Origin: Zeugodacus cucurbitae
Lineage: Eukaryota; Arthropoda; Insecta; Diptera; Tephritidae
DNA: 64,000 bases
NCBI RefSeq assembly: GCF_028554725.1
Contig: NC_071671.1
Span: forward strand, 27,838,001-27,902,000
Reading direction: 5' to 3'
Shown: piece by piece, positions 1 through 13,854 of the stretch
Layout: each line of letters begins with the position of its first letter
Position numbering within the stretch: position 1 is the first letter of the stretch
Notes under the pieces: generated by a model
The model's database searches: none
The model's input: the letters and a program-made list of their open reading frames with translations, nothing else
Told to the model about the DNA's origin: nothing
Program-made: the position numbers and the translations under genes

Positions 1-2907
1 AAAAAATCCAAAGTATGAGTTTTCTTCAACCTGTACTTCGAAATCGTTACTAACACGTATGAAGATGTCAAATGGAAGTTTTGATACCGATTGGTAGCAA
101 CGCCAACTAGCTGCTCTCATCTGGAATCATTAATCCATAAAAAATTGTGACCTTTGACCACCATACGACAAGCCTTTAATACCTCCAGTCAGAGCCAAAT
201 CCATATGAAACTTTTATACTATAAGATTAGAGTTCCAGCCCCTACATACGCACTCATGTTTATGAATTCTACTTAGAATATTGTCTTCGCAAAGTTTAGT
301 ACCGCCCTAATACGTATGAAAATGGTTTATCGTTGAATCAATAATATTCTTTTAAATAACATTTATCGTAATTGCAGCGCAGAAATCCAGTTATTTAGGC
401 TGTTATACATATTTATTTATGCTAATTTTGGTCGAATCACTGACCAATATGTTTGGTATTAGTTTTAATTGCCAATTTCTGACAAATCTAACGGTTCAAT
501 ATTCAAAAACAAACAAAAATAAGAATAATTTTATCGTTTTGTGCAACAAAAAACATTAACAATAAATAAAAAATTATAATTCAGAAGACATATGCGTCCA
601 GAGACAAGTTACCTTATATAACATTAGAGTTGTTTGTTTGCCAATTTCACCGGTTAACATGAAGATGGTACGGAAGTTGACCCTTATATTTATTATCTGT
701 TGTTTTCTAAAAAGAATTAATGGAAATCTGGTAACTTCCCAGAGAAGTAAAGAAATTGTCAAGCTTATGTGTTCTAAGGACATACTAGGTAGGAGTCTTT
801 ACTAGGATTACATAATAGCTCATGGATCTCTTGTATAGTCTCAAGTCAAGTTCTTCATTTGAATATTAAAGAACTCCTGCATTGAAGTGACCGAGATTTG
901 TATGCGTTCAGAGTTAATTGGTTAGGGCGTATTTCTTTAAAGGGCGGACCTCGGTTAATGTTGGCTACTTCATTTCTTTGGTCTGGGCATTTATGGGCCG
1001 TAGTTTCTATATGGAGATTATAGAAAATACTAGAAATGATGTACTGTGCTCCATTCCATAATTTTATATTGTCTGAAGTCCACTACAAACGCTCTTTCGT
1101 TATGTTCCCCTAGGAGTTTCGTATGATAAACACCTCGTAGATTTTTTCCGATAAAAACATATTTCCTAGATTTTAAGAACCGTTTTTAAAGGGATTATAC
1201 TATTTTTTGCGCCAATCGCTCGCTTTTAAACTGACCTTTTAGATGGACCTAGATAAGAGTATCTCAATATAATATTATTGATTTTAATTCGGTTTGAGTA
1301 GCCTCGGTACTTAATTATTTGTATTTTGATCACATTTTCATTAGTACTGTATAGTCTGATCGGTACTGCTTTGAAAAACAATTTCCGGATTAGTGTAGAG
1401 GAATTTTGGTATGCATGACATTACTGAGTTCATCAAGTCGTTAGGTCTTTAAAACTGTTCTAATTAACGTGTTTTTATCTGCCTCTCTATCTCCCAGTGC
1501 TTGTTTCTATATCTCACTCTTTTTTTCCCATATATATCGGTCTCTTTCGTTGTTTCGGTTTTTTCTTTCTCTCTTTATTTTTGATTCACAATCTCTCTCT
1601 TTCTCTCCCCTCTTTGTAGCCATCTCACTCTCTCGTTCTCTTTGTTTCCCTGTCTCTTTCTCTCTTTGTTTCTCTCTCTCGATTTTTAACTTCTCGATTC
1701 CCGATTTTCTGTCTCCCTCATTCACATTAGTACATTCCCATCGATTGGCATTTCCTTAATTCAGTGTTAATGGCGTAAACACTTTACCTAGAATTATTCC
1801 ATTAAAAAATCATTATCATTTATAGTTTTATGTATGTTTTTATTGAATACACATACGCGCACAATGTTTTATTATTTGCCCCGTAAATGCTCGTTAAAGT
1901 ACATACATTAATTTTTACGCTTACAAATCTAGTTTTATTGCCGATAGCAATCGTTTGTTTGTGGTACATTACTTCTATTGCAAACTTTATTTTTTATTTC
2001 TTTTAATGTAAAAATATTTTTCTTTTTTTTTGCAAATACTTTCATGAAATTTCAGTGCTAAGCAATTTTCTTCGCAAGCGCTTACTAAAGTTAAATTATA
2101 ATTTATTAATTTTTATTTTCTTTTTGTGAATTAATTTTATAGTTTTTTTTTGTTAATACTAACGCCATGTGAAAGTACTCGCACGTTTCGGCTACTAAAA
2201 ACGAGCACACACGAAGCATGTGTAACGGTACTCTTCTATTCGTTGTTTATCTCTTATTTCGAGTGGCTAGTGTCGCTGCTCCGTGAGAGTACTCGCTACT
2301 CTTAAAGTTTATTCGTTAAGTGTACTCGTTGAACACCGAAGCATACAATATTTCTTTTAATACTTTTCGGGCTTCAAAAATATTTAAATTCTCATTACAA
2401 AAAAAAAAAAATACTTTGCCGAAGCATAGTTCGTATAGTTAAGGCTCTTCTAAAATTACTAAATATAGGAATTGCATTTTAAGATCATAATAGTTACTAA
2501 GTTAGAGTTTACAACAGTGGTGGGTATATAATCTATATTGCTCTTTCAAGTTACTCTCTTTAAAGTTTTCTTTTAAATTTAAATTTTATCGCATAAAAGT
2601 AAATTCGTGATCGTAAGGATCTATGCGTTATATAGTTGATATGTGGTTTCCAAGTAAAATATTGTCACCGTTGCTGCTCTTCACTTTCTTTTTTCCGCTC
2701 TCAACTCTCTTGACTGCTTTACAACGCTCTCTTTTGTCCTACTGTTATCTTTCTTTCTCTTATCATAATATCTCTTCTTCTCGTTAGTTTGCACACTCTC
2801 TCTCTCTCTTTTTTCTCATCATCACTATCTTAGCTTCAAGGCCTGTCTCTCTTTTGCTTACACTCTTCGCCCGCTCCTCTCTATTTTCTCCTTTCTCATT
2901 TAGTACC
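1..2907. other. Intergenic DNA and probable 3' UTR downstream of the lectin gene
   Basis: No exon is supported here. The DNA is AT-rich with two pyrimidine-rich tracts (about 1480-1730 and 2680-2890). The minus-strand lectin gene ends at 2908, so its 3' UTR lies in the upper part of this stretch. A minus-strand AATAAA (complement of 2308-2313) is one possible polyadenylation signal, and more occur near 2100. The short open frames are low-complexity artefacts. Confidence 0.5.
1480..1722. repeat. Pyrimidine-rich (TCTC/TTTC) low-complexity tract
   Basis: The plus strand is almost entirely C and T, with many CTCTCT and TTTCTC runs. It explains two overlapping, opposed open frames (Ser/Phe/Leu-rich on plus, Arg/Glu/Lys-rich on minus), neither of which looks like a real protein. 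Confidence 0.8.
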
Positions 2908-5900
2908 TTAATACTTATGCGCCTCCTCATTATTTACCACCTCCGAGGTCTCGCCTAGCACACGCATAGCATTCGAGTAATCCGAATCGATTTGTGGTAT
3001 GATTTGTTTATTATTCGGACGCAGTGTACGTATGAGATCGGTGAGTGAGAGGAACGATTGCCGATCAACATCATTTTTGTTATTCTCATGATGTAATACA
3101 CCAGCCGCTGGAAGGTTGTGACGTTGATTTTCATTGCTGGCAGCGGCCATCTTCTCAATCTCCTGCGAAATCTGCTTGAGACGCACCTCAACAGTGGGGA
3201 CTTCGGCGGGTGCGGCAATAGCTGGCATCGGCAATGTCTTCAATTGATCTTCACCAACTGTATTGTGCTTGGTGTCCTCTGTATCGGCGCTATCCTCATG
3301 CGAAGCCGAGTTGTTATGCTCTTCGTTGGCTGTGTCATCATCCTCCTCTTCGCCACCCTCCTGTTGTTGTGCATCGTTTTGTTGGTGTGCATCTTGTTCT
3401 TCAACTTGTTGTTCGACAGATTCTTTGCTGTTAATATGCAAATCATTGCGATCACCTTCATAAACGGGCAATGTACGCTTCTTTTCATCCTCCGGCTCTT
3501 CATCCTCAGCATCGAAGCTGTCATGTTCCGGCTCACGTTCATGCTCGTGTTCGTGTTCATCATTCTTGGCTTCCTCTTCGCCGCTCTCGAGTTCGTGATC
3601 AAGCTTCAAAGAAACGAAAGACAATTGCGGCTCATCGTCGTGCTCATCATCCTGATGCGAGCGCTTCGAGAAAGGTGTGTACGTGGACATGGTGAGCGGC
3701 AACGGTGTGGTGGAGAGACTCAGTTTGGTTTGGTCGACAGTGGGACGTGAAGTGGTAGAGGTGACTGGACGGCTGTTTGTTCGAAAGAGAACGCAATAAA
3801 AATTTGCAATTAGAAATGTAACTCGTCAACAATAAAAAATCTTAATTGTAGTGTAGTGATAGGTCACCGTTATGTGTTCGCATGCATATATAGTCATTAA
3901 TACACCGCAACGGTTGTTATGATTGCACTGTGGCATGCATACATACATACAAACACATACTCAGCCGCATAAAAAAGCTTTAGAATTAGAGTTGTACAAA
4001 AGTATAGATTTCTTCAAGCCACTACTAAGTCAATACATTGCATACAAACAACTGTATATCGAGTGTTTACTGTTACAAATAGCAATACAAAAGAAGACAT
4101 GTCTTTTTGTGTCTATATAATCTTTAATGCACGTTGTACGGTTATTGATAGACGATCAGCCGTGTTAATAAACACCAAAACATGGCAAATTAAAATTTTT
4201 TATTATTTTTTTAATTTGGTTTTTTTCTTTTCTTTCAAAACAGACATTTCTGCTTTAGATTTTTGTCTCTGTGTTTTACAAGCAGCTAAGCCCCAAACCA
4301 CGAAATTCTTAATTTACTATAAAAAATATGTGTTATAAGCATACATACATATACAAAGCAGTTACAAACGCAATTTTGAGTTTAGTTAGTACTGGCGGTC
4401 ATTAAAAATATATGTGTATGTACGCACTTATATATTTGTTTGTATGTTTAGTAATTGTGTGTAGGCGTGTTCTTTTTAGCGTTAAAGGCGGCATAAATTT
4501 CATTTTTATTGCTATTATAGGCTTGTTAGTAGCGAACTGAAATGTTATTTGCATTTAAGAAATGACAATCTAATCGCTTTTTTATCGTACGAGCTTTCTT
4601 TAAACTACTATGGAAATGTGTGAAGGCATACAAGGCGCAAACAGTGAATCGGAAAATTGTGCATTGTGTGATACAATTTTGTATAACAAAATATGTTTTC
4701 CTAAAATTTTTTAAGAAAAATTAAAAAATTTGAATTCTAAAAATTATTTTTTTAGCAAAATTAAAAAAATAAAAAATAAATTGAATACTAAAAAATATTT
4801 TTTCTAGGAAAATTAAAAAAAAATATATAAAAATTTAATTTTAAAAAATAATTTTTTAGAACAATTAAAAAAAAATATACAAATTGAATTCTAAAAAATA
4901 ATAATAATAAAAAATTGAATTCTAAAAAATAATTTTTTAGAACGATTAAAAAAATATTTTTTTTTATAATTATTATTGTTCAAAATTGATATTTTTATGA
5001 GACTTTTCAAAAAGTTTTTTGAATTAAATTTTTTTAATCTTTAATTACTTTTAGCTGGATAAATAATTATTTTAGAACTTTTTTGGACAGAAAAAAAAAC
5101 ATTTTATTTCTTTATATTTTATTTAATTTTTTCTGATTTGCAATTCCTAATCAAATCTTATTTAATTTTTTTTTAGGTTTAATTAAAATTTTCATACTGT
5201 ATTTTTTATTAAGAACTTTACATTTTCAAAATATTTCTCTGTTTATAACTTTTTGTTTTCAATTAAGTTTTTATTCTAAGAGGTAAAACAAAAAAAAACG
5301 AAATATAAATACAAAAATTAAAGTAAAAAAATATTTTTTATGTAAATAAATTTTTATTTCATATAATTTTTTATTGAAAAAATCGTAGTTTTCAGTCAGT
5401 TATTTTCTAAACTTTCGCAAATACAGATTTACTAAAATTTTAATTATATTAAACCAGTACAATTTTCTGAGTCACTGTTTTGAGTGTTAATACTTAAACA
5501 TTAGTGTTATTTTGAATGTGTTTTAAGTCTAAATTTTTTATTGTATTTTTTATGATTTGGGGTTTAGCTCACCTATATTTTTATATGTAGTGTTTATTTT
5601 TTGCTTATTGACGCTTCATTGTTGCGCTTGTGTTGGTGAATATTGGTAGCTTGGTATATACTCAGTTTTACAAAAATGAGCGTATTATTTTAAAAATAGA
5701 TTACTTTAATAAACAATTTCACAAATTCACGCAGTATCTTATCAAATTTTTTTTTCGCTTAGCTTTTAAATAGTTGTTGTTTTTATGCAAGAGATTTGTT
5801 GTTGTTTATATTTAGAGCAAGTTTTAAAGGCTTCAAATATTGATTATTTCTCCATAACTCTTTTTTGATTACAAAAACTTTACGTTCTCTCTATCTCTCG

Positions 5901-8900
5901 CACATTGTTTATTTCTTGCTCTCTTCATTTGACTTTATTATTATTGCAATTACCTTTATATTTCTTTAATTTTTGTTGTTAATTTTTATCAGTGTTTTCT
6001 TTTATTATTAATTTATTTGTTTTGTTCTTGGTTGATCTGTGATTAGGTAAGTGTAGTAGATTGATGTCCTTACCCCTGCGCCGATGACACTGGAATACTG
6101 CCGTAATTGTAGTAATAGCATCGGGTCTGTTCGCAGATGAAATCTTTCACAGCCGAACAATCTTCGGGCATCCATTTCAATGTGGGTTGTTTCAAGATAA
6201 CGCAACCCTTCTCAGCGCCGCTACTGCTGTAAAGGGTTAAATGAAAGAGAATACGAAAGTGTAAAGTGAGAAAAGTTGATATATACATATATAAGGTTTC
6301 TTGATAAAAATTATATTAATTTTGGTTTTCTTCGAATATCTCTTGTTGGAACACAGAAAAGAATCGATCAATGTTTAAAAAATTGGTTTCTCTCACAGTG
6401 ATCCTGAGTTATTTAGTTGATCTTCAGTCAAAATCAATACGAAGTGTGCTCCCTAATCTAATCTCAATGTATGAATAATATTAAAAATACTATCGAAGTA
6501 TGAATGTGGTTTCGGAAGTTTCTCTGGTAATAAATGAGTTTCCACAGTAGATCTAATCTTAAAAAAAAATACACCAGAACGATAACCGAATTTCGTAAAT
6601 TTATACTAAAGATAACCGCTTTTTCATGAGATCCAACTGAACTTCTTCAATATCTTGGAAACATTATGAACTATTCTATTTAGACTACGCAAAAAACACT
6701 TATTAAAGCATATAAACTCTAATAACAATTGTAATTTCTGTCTCACACAAGAGTAGGGATACCACACAAACGACGAACTTAACGTTCAAACGACATAAAC
6801 CAAACACAAACGCATGACTTACCTGTCGCGCGCCGTCCGTTGTGGCGACGTATTGCTGTTATGATCAACGGGATCGAGCAGACCAGCCTGTATGGCATCG
6901 GCTGAATTCTCGAAGAAGTCAAATGTCGCATTGAACGGCAGTCCAGTGCTCATCCATAAGAACATGCCGGTGCCCAAACGATTGCCGGATGTCCAGAAAT
7001 CATAATTACCGTAACCGGCATTCTTAAGATATGTTGTCATAGATTCGGCTTTCTCTTTCGTTTCGAACGACGCCAATTGCAGACCCAACGAACGACAATA
7101 CTGATAGGCAAGGAAGTAATTGAGCTCGGGTGAATAGGGATTCATGCGGCTAATGAAGTATTGTACGCCATCCAGGTGAATGGTGGTGATGCGTTGACCT
7201 GTATGTGTGGGAAAATAGAAAGAATATAAAATGTGTGAATGGAGAATATTAAATTTATTTATATTTTTTCGTTTTTTATGTGTGTACGTGTGTGTGCGAC
7301 AGGAATGCCTAATTTATAATTTTTAAATTTATTTTATTGCCTTTCTCTTTTTTGTATGCTTGTGTTGTAAATATGTGTGTGTGTGTGTGTATATGTATTT
7401 TAGGCTATAAAAAAGCGAAAACGAAATGTGACTGCGTGATTCTTCTTTTTATCTATTTTTCATTCAAATCAGATTCTTAAATTTTTTGATTGAATTTTTA
7501 TAATATTTAATATTGCTCATTTACTTCAATAGTGTCATAACTCAAAAAACACGATTTTTGAGTTGAGTATGCAGAAATGTGCGCAATTTCATCGTCCATA
7601 GTGTATAACAATTTTATTCCGATGCGTAGGAAAATAAACCCTGATATAAGAATGTGCCGTTCTTAAACTTGTTATGTTGCATTAGTTTTTAACCACAATA
7701 ACAACACTTCTCAGTTGTGCCAGAATTAGTTATATTTTTTTTTACGAAATAACGACATATTTTGTGTTCCAACACATATTGTGAAAAGATGAATTTGATT
7801 TTATTTTCAGAAAGAACGACACATTTTGTATTACAACGATATTGGTGAAAAATTACGACATAGTGAATTAGTTCATAGTGGGTCACATTTATGCCCAAGA
7901 AAAAGCATTAGTACACTCTATTTAGTCCATTTATGCTTAACATTGTATTTAATATATTACAGGCCACTAGATTTGTCAATAAACTAATGGCATTTTTCTA
8001 TATTTGCTAAATAAGAGACAATTGAAAACTTTAAATCGCTCTCCTGAAAAAGCGACTTTTTTGAGTTGTGACACTAATCAAGTAAATGAGTGATATGTAT
8101 TTATTTTTTTTAAATTTTGTCTAATGCCAATTTTTTATATTTATTGTTAATTATTTGTTTTTACAAATTTTTATTTTAGTTTTTTTTCAATTTGTAATAT
8201 TATTATTATATATATTATTTTTTTGATTTTGTTATAATTTTTAATTTATTTTTTCTGCTTATAATTATATTTTTTATATCTTTTACTAATTTTAAAATCT
8301 TTAAAACGAAATATTATTTGAATTTTTTATATTTTTTTGTTAATAAAAAGTTTAAAATTTTAAATTTATTAATTTTTAATTTTGTTAATGTTATTTATAC
8401 TTTATATATTTTAAATAAAAAATGATTTGTTCCTTTTTATTAGTAATTTTTTTATTTTATATATTGTTTTTTTTTTTTTTAATTTATATTGTTTTTTGAA
8501 TATTGTTAATTTTTTTTAATTTTTTTTTTAAATAAAAAAATATTAAAAATTTTTATTTATTTTTATTTATAATATTATTTGTTTTATTTTATATTTTTAA
8601 TTTTATATATTTTTTAATTTATATTATTATTTGAATTTTTTTATATGTTTTATTTTTTTTTTTTTAAATGACAAAATATCTAAAATATAACATTTATTAT
8701 TTTTTTATTTTAATTTAAATTTATCATTTCAATTATTAATTTTAATCTAAAATTGTATTTAAATTTTTTCATATACATATTTTTATTTTAGTTGTTTTTG
8801 AAAAAAAAAAAATATTTTAATTTTATTTCATATTTCATATTTTTTTTATTTTTTATTTGAATTATTTTATTATATTATTTTTTTTAATTTAATTTTATTA

Positions 8901-11900
8901 TTTTTTTCTACTAATTTTTTTATTTTTAATTTATAATCTTAATTAATATTTTTTTTTGTAATTTTAATTGTTTAAAATAATTTCACTCTAATAACTTATA
9001 AAAAATACAAAAATTTGTTTTTAATATTTTCTATGCATTCTGTCTACTAACAAATCGTCCCCTCAATATAGCGTATGTGCTCATACGCCATTATTTTTTT
9101 ATTGCATATTTAGAATATCCATCATTGATTCTATATCAGGTCAAAATTTCGTCAAATTCTACTCCCACAAAATGGCTCAAAATGTCATTGGAAAAAAAGG
9201 TGTATAATTTCATGTTCAAAAATTTCCTTCAACATCTGATTTGACAAAAGCTTTAAACTCGATTTTCTCAAAACCAAAAAAAAAAATTATACGCTATTGT
9301 TATATTGAGGGGACGAAGTACACCTTCATCCATTCATCACAAACTCGTACATTCGAAGCCAACGTGTTTATAAATTATTCTGGACATGAGCTTCCCACTT
9401 CCGATGGATGTTTTTGAGCACCTCGAAGTGTGGGGAGCATAGTTTTAATCAGTGTTCGTACAAAAAGCAAAAAAAAAACACAAACAAAAGACATACAAAC
9501 ACCCAAGCGGCATATCTCTGCGCAAGTGCATATTGTGGCGTTGACAGCCTGCAGCTGGGTGGCATGTACATCACAAATATGCCTGCATTAATGTGACAAG
9601 CGCGCTTTCATATACAAACAAATGAATATTTATTTAATATACATATATGTATGTATGTCCTGTCATGGCTCAGACGTCTTTGCAGGGCTTGATTGATATT
9701 TTTCCAACTTAAACATTGGCTCTTTATGTGTTTGTATGTTTGTATACAATATACATATATATTTCTTTTCATCCTGTATTTATTTTTGACGTATGTCGCA
9801 GCTAGAAGAAACGTGACAGCCGACAGTGGTCTTTAAAAATCCACGTATAATGAGTGGCATGACTGACTGATTGGCTGCACTTAAATTTATTTATTTATAT
9901 ATGCAAACATACAAACAAACAAACATACTTGCATACATTAACACTTATATATGTCTATATGTGTGTAAGTGTGTGTGTGCATTTTTAATTTCGTTTGTTT
10001 GCTTGCCGTTATGCGCTGAAGAATGTCTTCCTTCTTGCATTCATACACACATTTGATTGGTTATATGGCAGTGCCAACGGTATGTGCGCACTCCTTTTGG
10101 TTGCGTTGAAAGCATTGAAAAAGGTTAAAACGCAACAAGCAAATAAACCAAAAATGAAATTGAAAGACATGTTTTTGTATTTTTTGTTGTATGGTATGCA
10201 AACATGACTCATTCAATATTAGCTGCGCTTATTAGGTTTCAAGTGTCAAAGTAAATATAGAAAGGAATAGTAGTGAGCCGTCGGGTATTCTAGGAATGTT
10301 TGCAAACGATTTTTTTATAAAAAAAAAATAATATTTTTTTGTAATATTTAAGTAAATAATTTACACATACAGTCAGTTCAAATTTTAAATAATGTGAAAA
10401 AGAATTTTTAAAACTTTCTGATCGAAATAATAAGCACAGAACATTTTTCAATTACTTTAGTTTTTTTATACAGCTGTGCGGAAAATAATGAGTACAATAG
10501 AATTTAAAATAATAAAAATAAAATTCTGAACCAAATACAGTACTAAGATACAGAAAAATTTTAAATAAAAAAAATATTATTTTTCAAATTCGATATACGG
10601 TTCTGAACAAAGTAATAAGTACAGTGAAATTTAAAATTTATTAAAAAATATAAACCCGCAATCCCTACACTAATGCCATTTTGTCATTTTGTAATCCATT
10701 GGTTAGCCGAAATTCCTTTAGTATTTAGAAAGAATGATAAAGGCTTTACATTTGCCGCAATTGGAACGAGTTCGTTGCTTAAGTCTTTTGTTTAAAAGTC
10801 GGTATTTGTTTATACGTTTAATGAAATTAGATTTCTAATTATCAAAAATGAGGAATAACATTATTTATTGCATAGAATGATGCAACATATTCCTGAGTAA
10901 CTGTATAAAATATTACAAGCTTATATGTAAGCCCAAATATGTGTATGGCCTGTTATGACAATTAAGTTCATTAAAAAATTAATAATGATTAAAAAGGTCA
11001 ACGTACCGTAAATTCATAACTCATATAATGATTATTATTTAACGGTAAACATTTTAATATATATTTACTGTTAAACTTATTAGAACTTTTTAGGGGACCA
11101 CCTGCTTATTCAACAAACGTCCAAATAAAGCACACACACACTACTAATATAGTCATCAACGCTATCTGCCTATGCTAATTGTTAACGGTTTCGACAATTT
11201 GTTTGGAAAAGCGAATTCAATTATTTGGAGTAAAATGGCACCGATTTAAATGAATTTGGATAAAATGTGATGATTAAAAATCAACAAAAAATAAATAAAT
11301 AAATAAAAATGAAAAAGGGAAACAGATTTGCTGAAGTAGTGATGAAATGTGATTCGACGATATCTATAATTAATGTTATTCTTGTTTTATATATTGTTAT
11401 TTTTTTATATTCAAATTAATATTATTGAAATTAAAATTGATATTTATTTTAATACATTTTGAATAACTATTAAAATATTTAAATTATAATTAAACTGAAA
11501 AATTTTGAAGTTGTTAATATTACTTTTCATTATTTTACGTATTTTAACATATTGTTTATTTAATTTTTAGTTTTTTATAATTTAAATTTTATATTAGAAT
11601 AATATTGAACGTTTTTATTTTTTAATGTTAATTTCATTTAATTTAAACTTTTCAAAAAATGCATTTACATTTACTTCTCTCGACTTTTTCAGTTGCATTT
11701 GAATTTACAAGAAATTCTGTCAGCGAAATTTGGGTAAGTGCTTTGAATTTTATAAATGATTTAAGCAATATTATTATAGTCTCTTTTATTATTATTATTA
11801 TTTTTTTTTTTAATTCCTAATGTGCTTAAAATTTTTGGAAACGATTTCTGTTATAATTTTTGTTTATTTTTATAAAAAAAAATTCTCTCCGTCATGTCCA

Positions 11901-13024
11901 TATCCTTGAGCCAAATTTATTACTTATTTTTAAGTGGTTCATATTCTCATAGAATTGGAGAATATTTTTCATATATTTGGAGAATAATAAAATATTAACT
12001 ACTCAAAAAGTAAGAATTAAAAAAAATGAATTTTCTAATTTTTTTGATTCATTCATTTAAATATCTTTAAAATTCTTGTTTTTTTAAGAATAAAATTTTT
12101 TATATATTTTTTTTCAAGAAATATTTTTTTTAAGAATTTATTTTTTATTTTGTATAAATTTTTTTTTATAAATTTGTTCAATAGAGAAATATTTTTTTTA
12201 TATCAAAATTCATAAGATTCGTTATTTTACATTGCAACAAAAAGTGCCAACAATATTGTAAACAATTTCTCGAAGAGTAAAAAAACATTTCTGTAAGAAA
12301 TACTCCTTCTTAAGTTTATAAAAACATTAGTTGAAAATTTTAGAAAAATATTTTAAATATTGAGAAAGTACCAGCAAAATAATTATTTTTATAAATGCTC
12401 ACTAAATTTTTGTGTGTTAAAAAATATGTTGTACCAAAAAAATTACTACAATTTTTTTAATTTTTTCGTAATTTCTGCTTAAAACCAGCTGTTATAATAC
12501 TGAAAAAATAGTATAAAAAATTTTATATATTTTCACAAAAAATTTGAATTCATGCTAATTCCTTTTTATATAAAAAAATATGCTCAAATTTTTTTAATGA
12601 AACGTTAAGCAACATTCTTTCAACTGCACAATTTTTCTGAGCCAGATACATACAGGATTCCACACAAATTCAAAATTATTCCACGCATATCTATGTGTAA
12701 GCCTTTAAATGCAACTTATGCAGCATGCAGGCGAGACACAGAAAAAACGGATAATTTACAAAGAAATATGCTGCTAAAAATTTCAAACAGTAGAAAAAGT
12801 AGAAACAATAAGAAACTTAAATAAAAAAAATTTAAAAAAATATTTCGAAATTTTTTCGAAGTTTTTTTGAAAATTTCCATTACTTCAAAATTTCTTTTCT
12901 AACATCAAAAATCTTGAATTCACTTAAATATTATATAAGTATTTTGTGTATATGTGATGTTTTTGTACAAACCTGAGACGCAGGCTAACACGCTCAGTAA
13001 ACAGATTAGAATAATTTTCGCCAT
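2908..13024 (-). CDS. Secreted C-type lectin-domain protein with long acidic tail (4 coding exons)
   Basis: Exons are 13024-12973, 7198-6823, 6226-6074 and 3772-2908. All junctions have GT/AG ends, and the phases join into 481 codons plus TAA. The ATG opens a signal peptide (MAKIILICLLSVLACVS, residues 1-17) that ends at the first intron. Residues about 24-180 form a C-type lectin domain. Four cysteines fit the canonical disulfides C52-C174 and C151-C166, with the WMPEDC and FICE blocks conserved. No EPN or QPD sugar-binding motif is visible, and the usual WND is replaced, so calcium-dependent sugar binding is doubtful. Residues about 233-367 are very rich in Glu, Asp and His (for example EHEHEHE), followed by a short possible coiled coil near 385-407. 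The whole tail is one exon. Dipteran genomes have secreted lectin-domain proteins of this kind, some acting in cuticle. The precise orthologue was not recognised, so no symbol is given. Confidence 0.87.
3773..6073 (-). other. Intron 3 of the lectin gene
   Basis: It separates the end of the lectin domain from the acidic tail exon. The donor is GGTAAG at 6073 and the acceptor AACAG ends at 3773. It is very AT-rich, with a degenerate tandem repeat at 4728-4975 and no supported exon. Confidence 0.75.
4728..4975. repeat. Degenerate AT-rich tandem repeat, unit about 50-60 bp
   Basis: About five units start with TTGAATTCTAAAAA or a variant and continue with ATTTTTTAG, AACAATT and poly-A. Units begin near 4728, 4780, 4835, 4880 and 4913. 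Each unit has a small palindrome (CTAAAAAATAATTTTTTAG). Confidence 0.65.
7516..8090. mobile_element. MITE-like element with ~34-bp terminal inverted repeats
   Basis: The left end reads CTCATTTACTTCAATAGTGT and continues to a run of A. The right end is its reverse complement with about three mismatches over 34 bp. The element is about 575 bp with no coding capacity. A clear target duplication was not found, so the superfamily is open. A second small palindrome (ACTCAAAAA / TTTTTGAGT) lies just inside the left end. Confidence 0.65.
9056..9315. mobile_element. 260-bp MITE-like element with CGTCCCCTCAATATA ends
   Basis: The first 15 bases, CGTCCCCTCAATATA, are repeated exactly inverted at 9301-9315. 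The match resumes (GCGTAT) after a 5-base insertion in the right arm. The interior is AT-rich and non-coding. No convincing target-site duplication is visible. Confidence 0.65.
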
Positions 13025-13110
13025 TTCTGCTACACGTCAAGACACAAACAAGTAGAGACTCTTTCCGCCAATTAATCGAACACTAATAACCAATTTTCAA
13101 CTTGTTGCAC

Positions 13111-13121
13111 TATTATATATA
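13111..13121 (-). promoter_or_regulatory. Candidate TATA box of the lectin gene
   Basis: The minus strand reads TATATATAATA about 90 bp upstream of the ATG at 13024. About 30 bp downstream is TTATTAGTG, a weak initiator-like sequence near 13086, implying a 5' UTR of roughly 60 bases. This rests on position and motif only. Confidence 0.4.
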
Positions 13122-13854
13122 GAACTACAACACAATATCTCGATATATATATATGTGAGTTAATATATATGTAGATATGTATCTATTGTAAGAATATTGT
13201 GAAACTTAATTGTTCCGTGTACGAGAGAAAGACACGTTCTTTCTTGATCGCTGCTAAAGACCAACTGACACAAACACCGCACAGCCAAGAACTCTAAAGT
13301 TATGTGTTGGCTCGAAGACTCAACTGAAGAATTCTTAAATCCATGGCGGCTATGACTTTGACTTTAACACTGTGGCATTGTGACTCCAATTATACAAGCA
13401 TACACACGCAGACAGAGACACTTGCCTTTAAGACTGCTTTGACTTTTGTATCTACGCGTCTGTGTGTGCGCGTATTGTTGCTTTGTCGCTTCGCTCGGCT
13501 ATTATTTAAGTCTGGATGTGTATGTGTGTGGTTAATCCTTTGAGCCAGTGGCGGTAGTGGCAAGTCAACTCATACATACATATATACCAACAAACACATG
13601 TGTATATACAACAACACACTCAAAGACAAAGTCACTAAGTTGTTTTTGTTGTTGTTATAGTTGCTCTTTGAGGACAGGTAACGAACTATTGAGATGGCGA
13701 CGACTGCAAATGTGATGCGATCATAGCAGCGCTGCTCAACACCCTACGGCTCCACAGCAGCATTCCCGAATAAACATACACACAATCATAGCAATGCATA
13801 CAGTTACATACCTGCATATAAATCTTGTCGCTGTTTTCTTTAGATTTTTGGATT

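Larger units (their letters stand above)
7199..12972 (-). other. Intron 1 of the lectin gene
   Basis: This 5.8-kb intron separates the signal-peptide exon from the lectin-domain exon. It holds two MITE-like elements (7516-8090 and 9056-9315), a long AT-rich stretch (about 8090-9050) and CATA/TG microsatellites around 9640-9990. Three related motifs near 10420-10620 may be the remnant of a Tc1-type element. No additional exon was found. Confidence 0.75.

Noticed and set aside
1469..1759. 96-codon Ser/Phe/Leu-rich frame
   Set aside because: Produced by a pyrimidine microsatellite with no domain or splice context.
3118..3750. 210-codon plus-strand open frame
   Set aside because: It is the antisense of the lectin tail exon. 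Glu/Asp codons read backwards give Leu/Phe/Val-rich sequence, and the minus frame is supported by splice phase.
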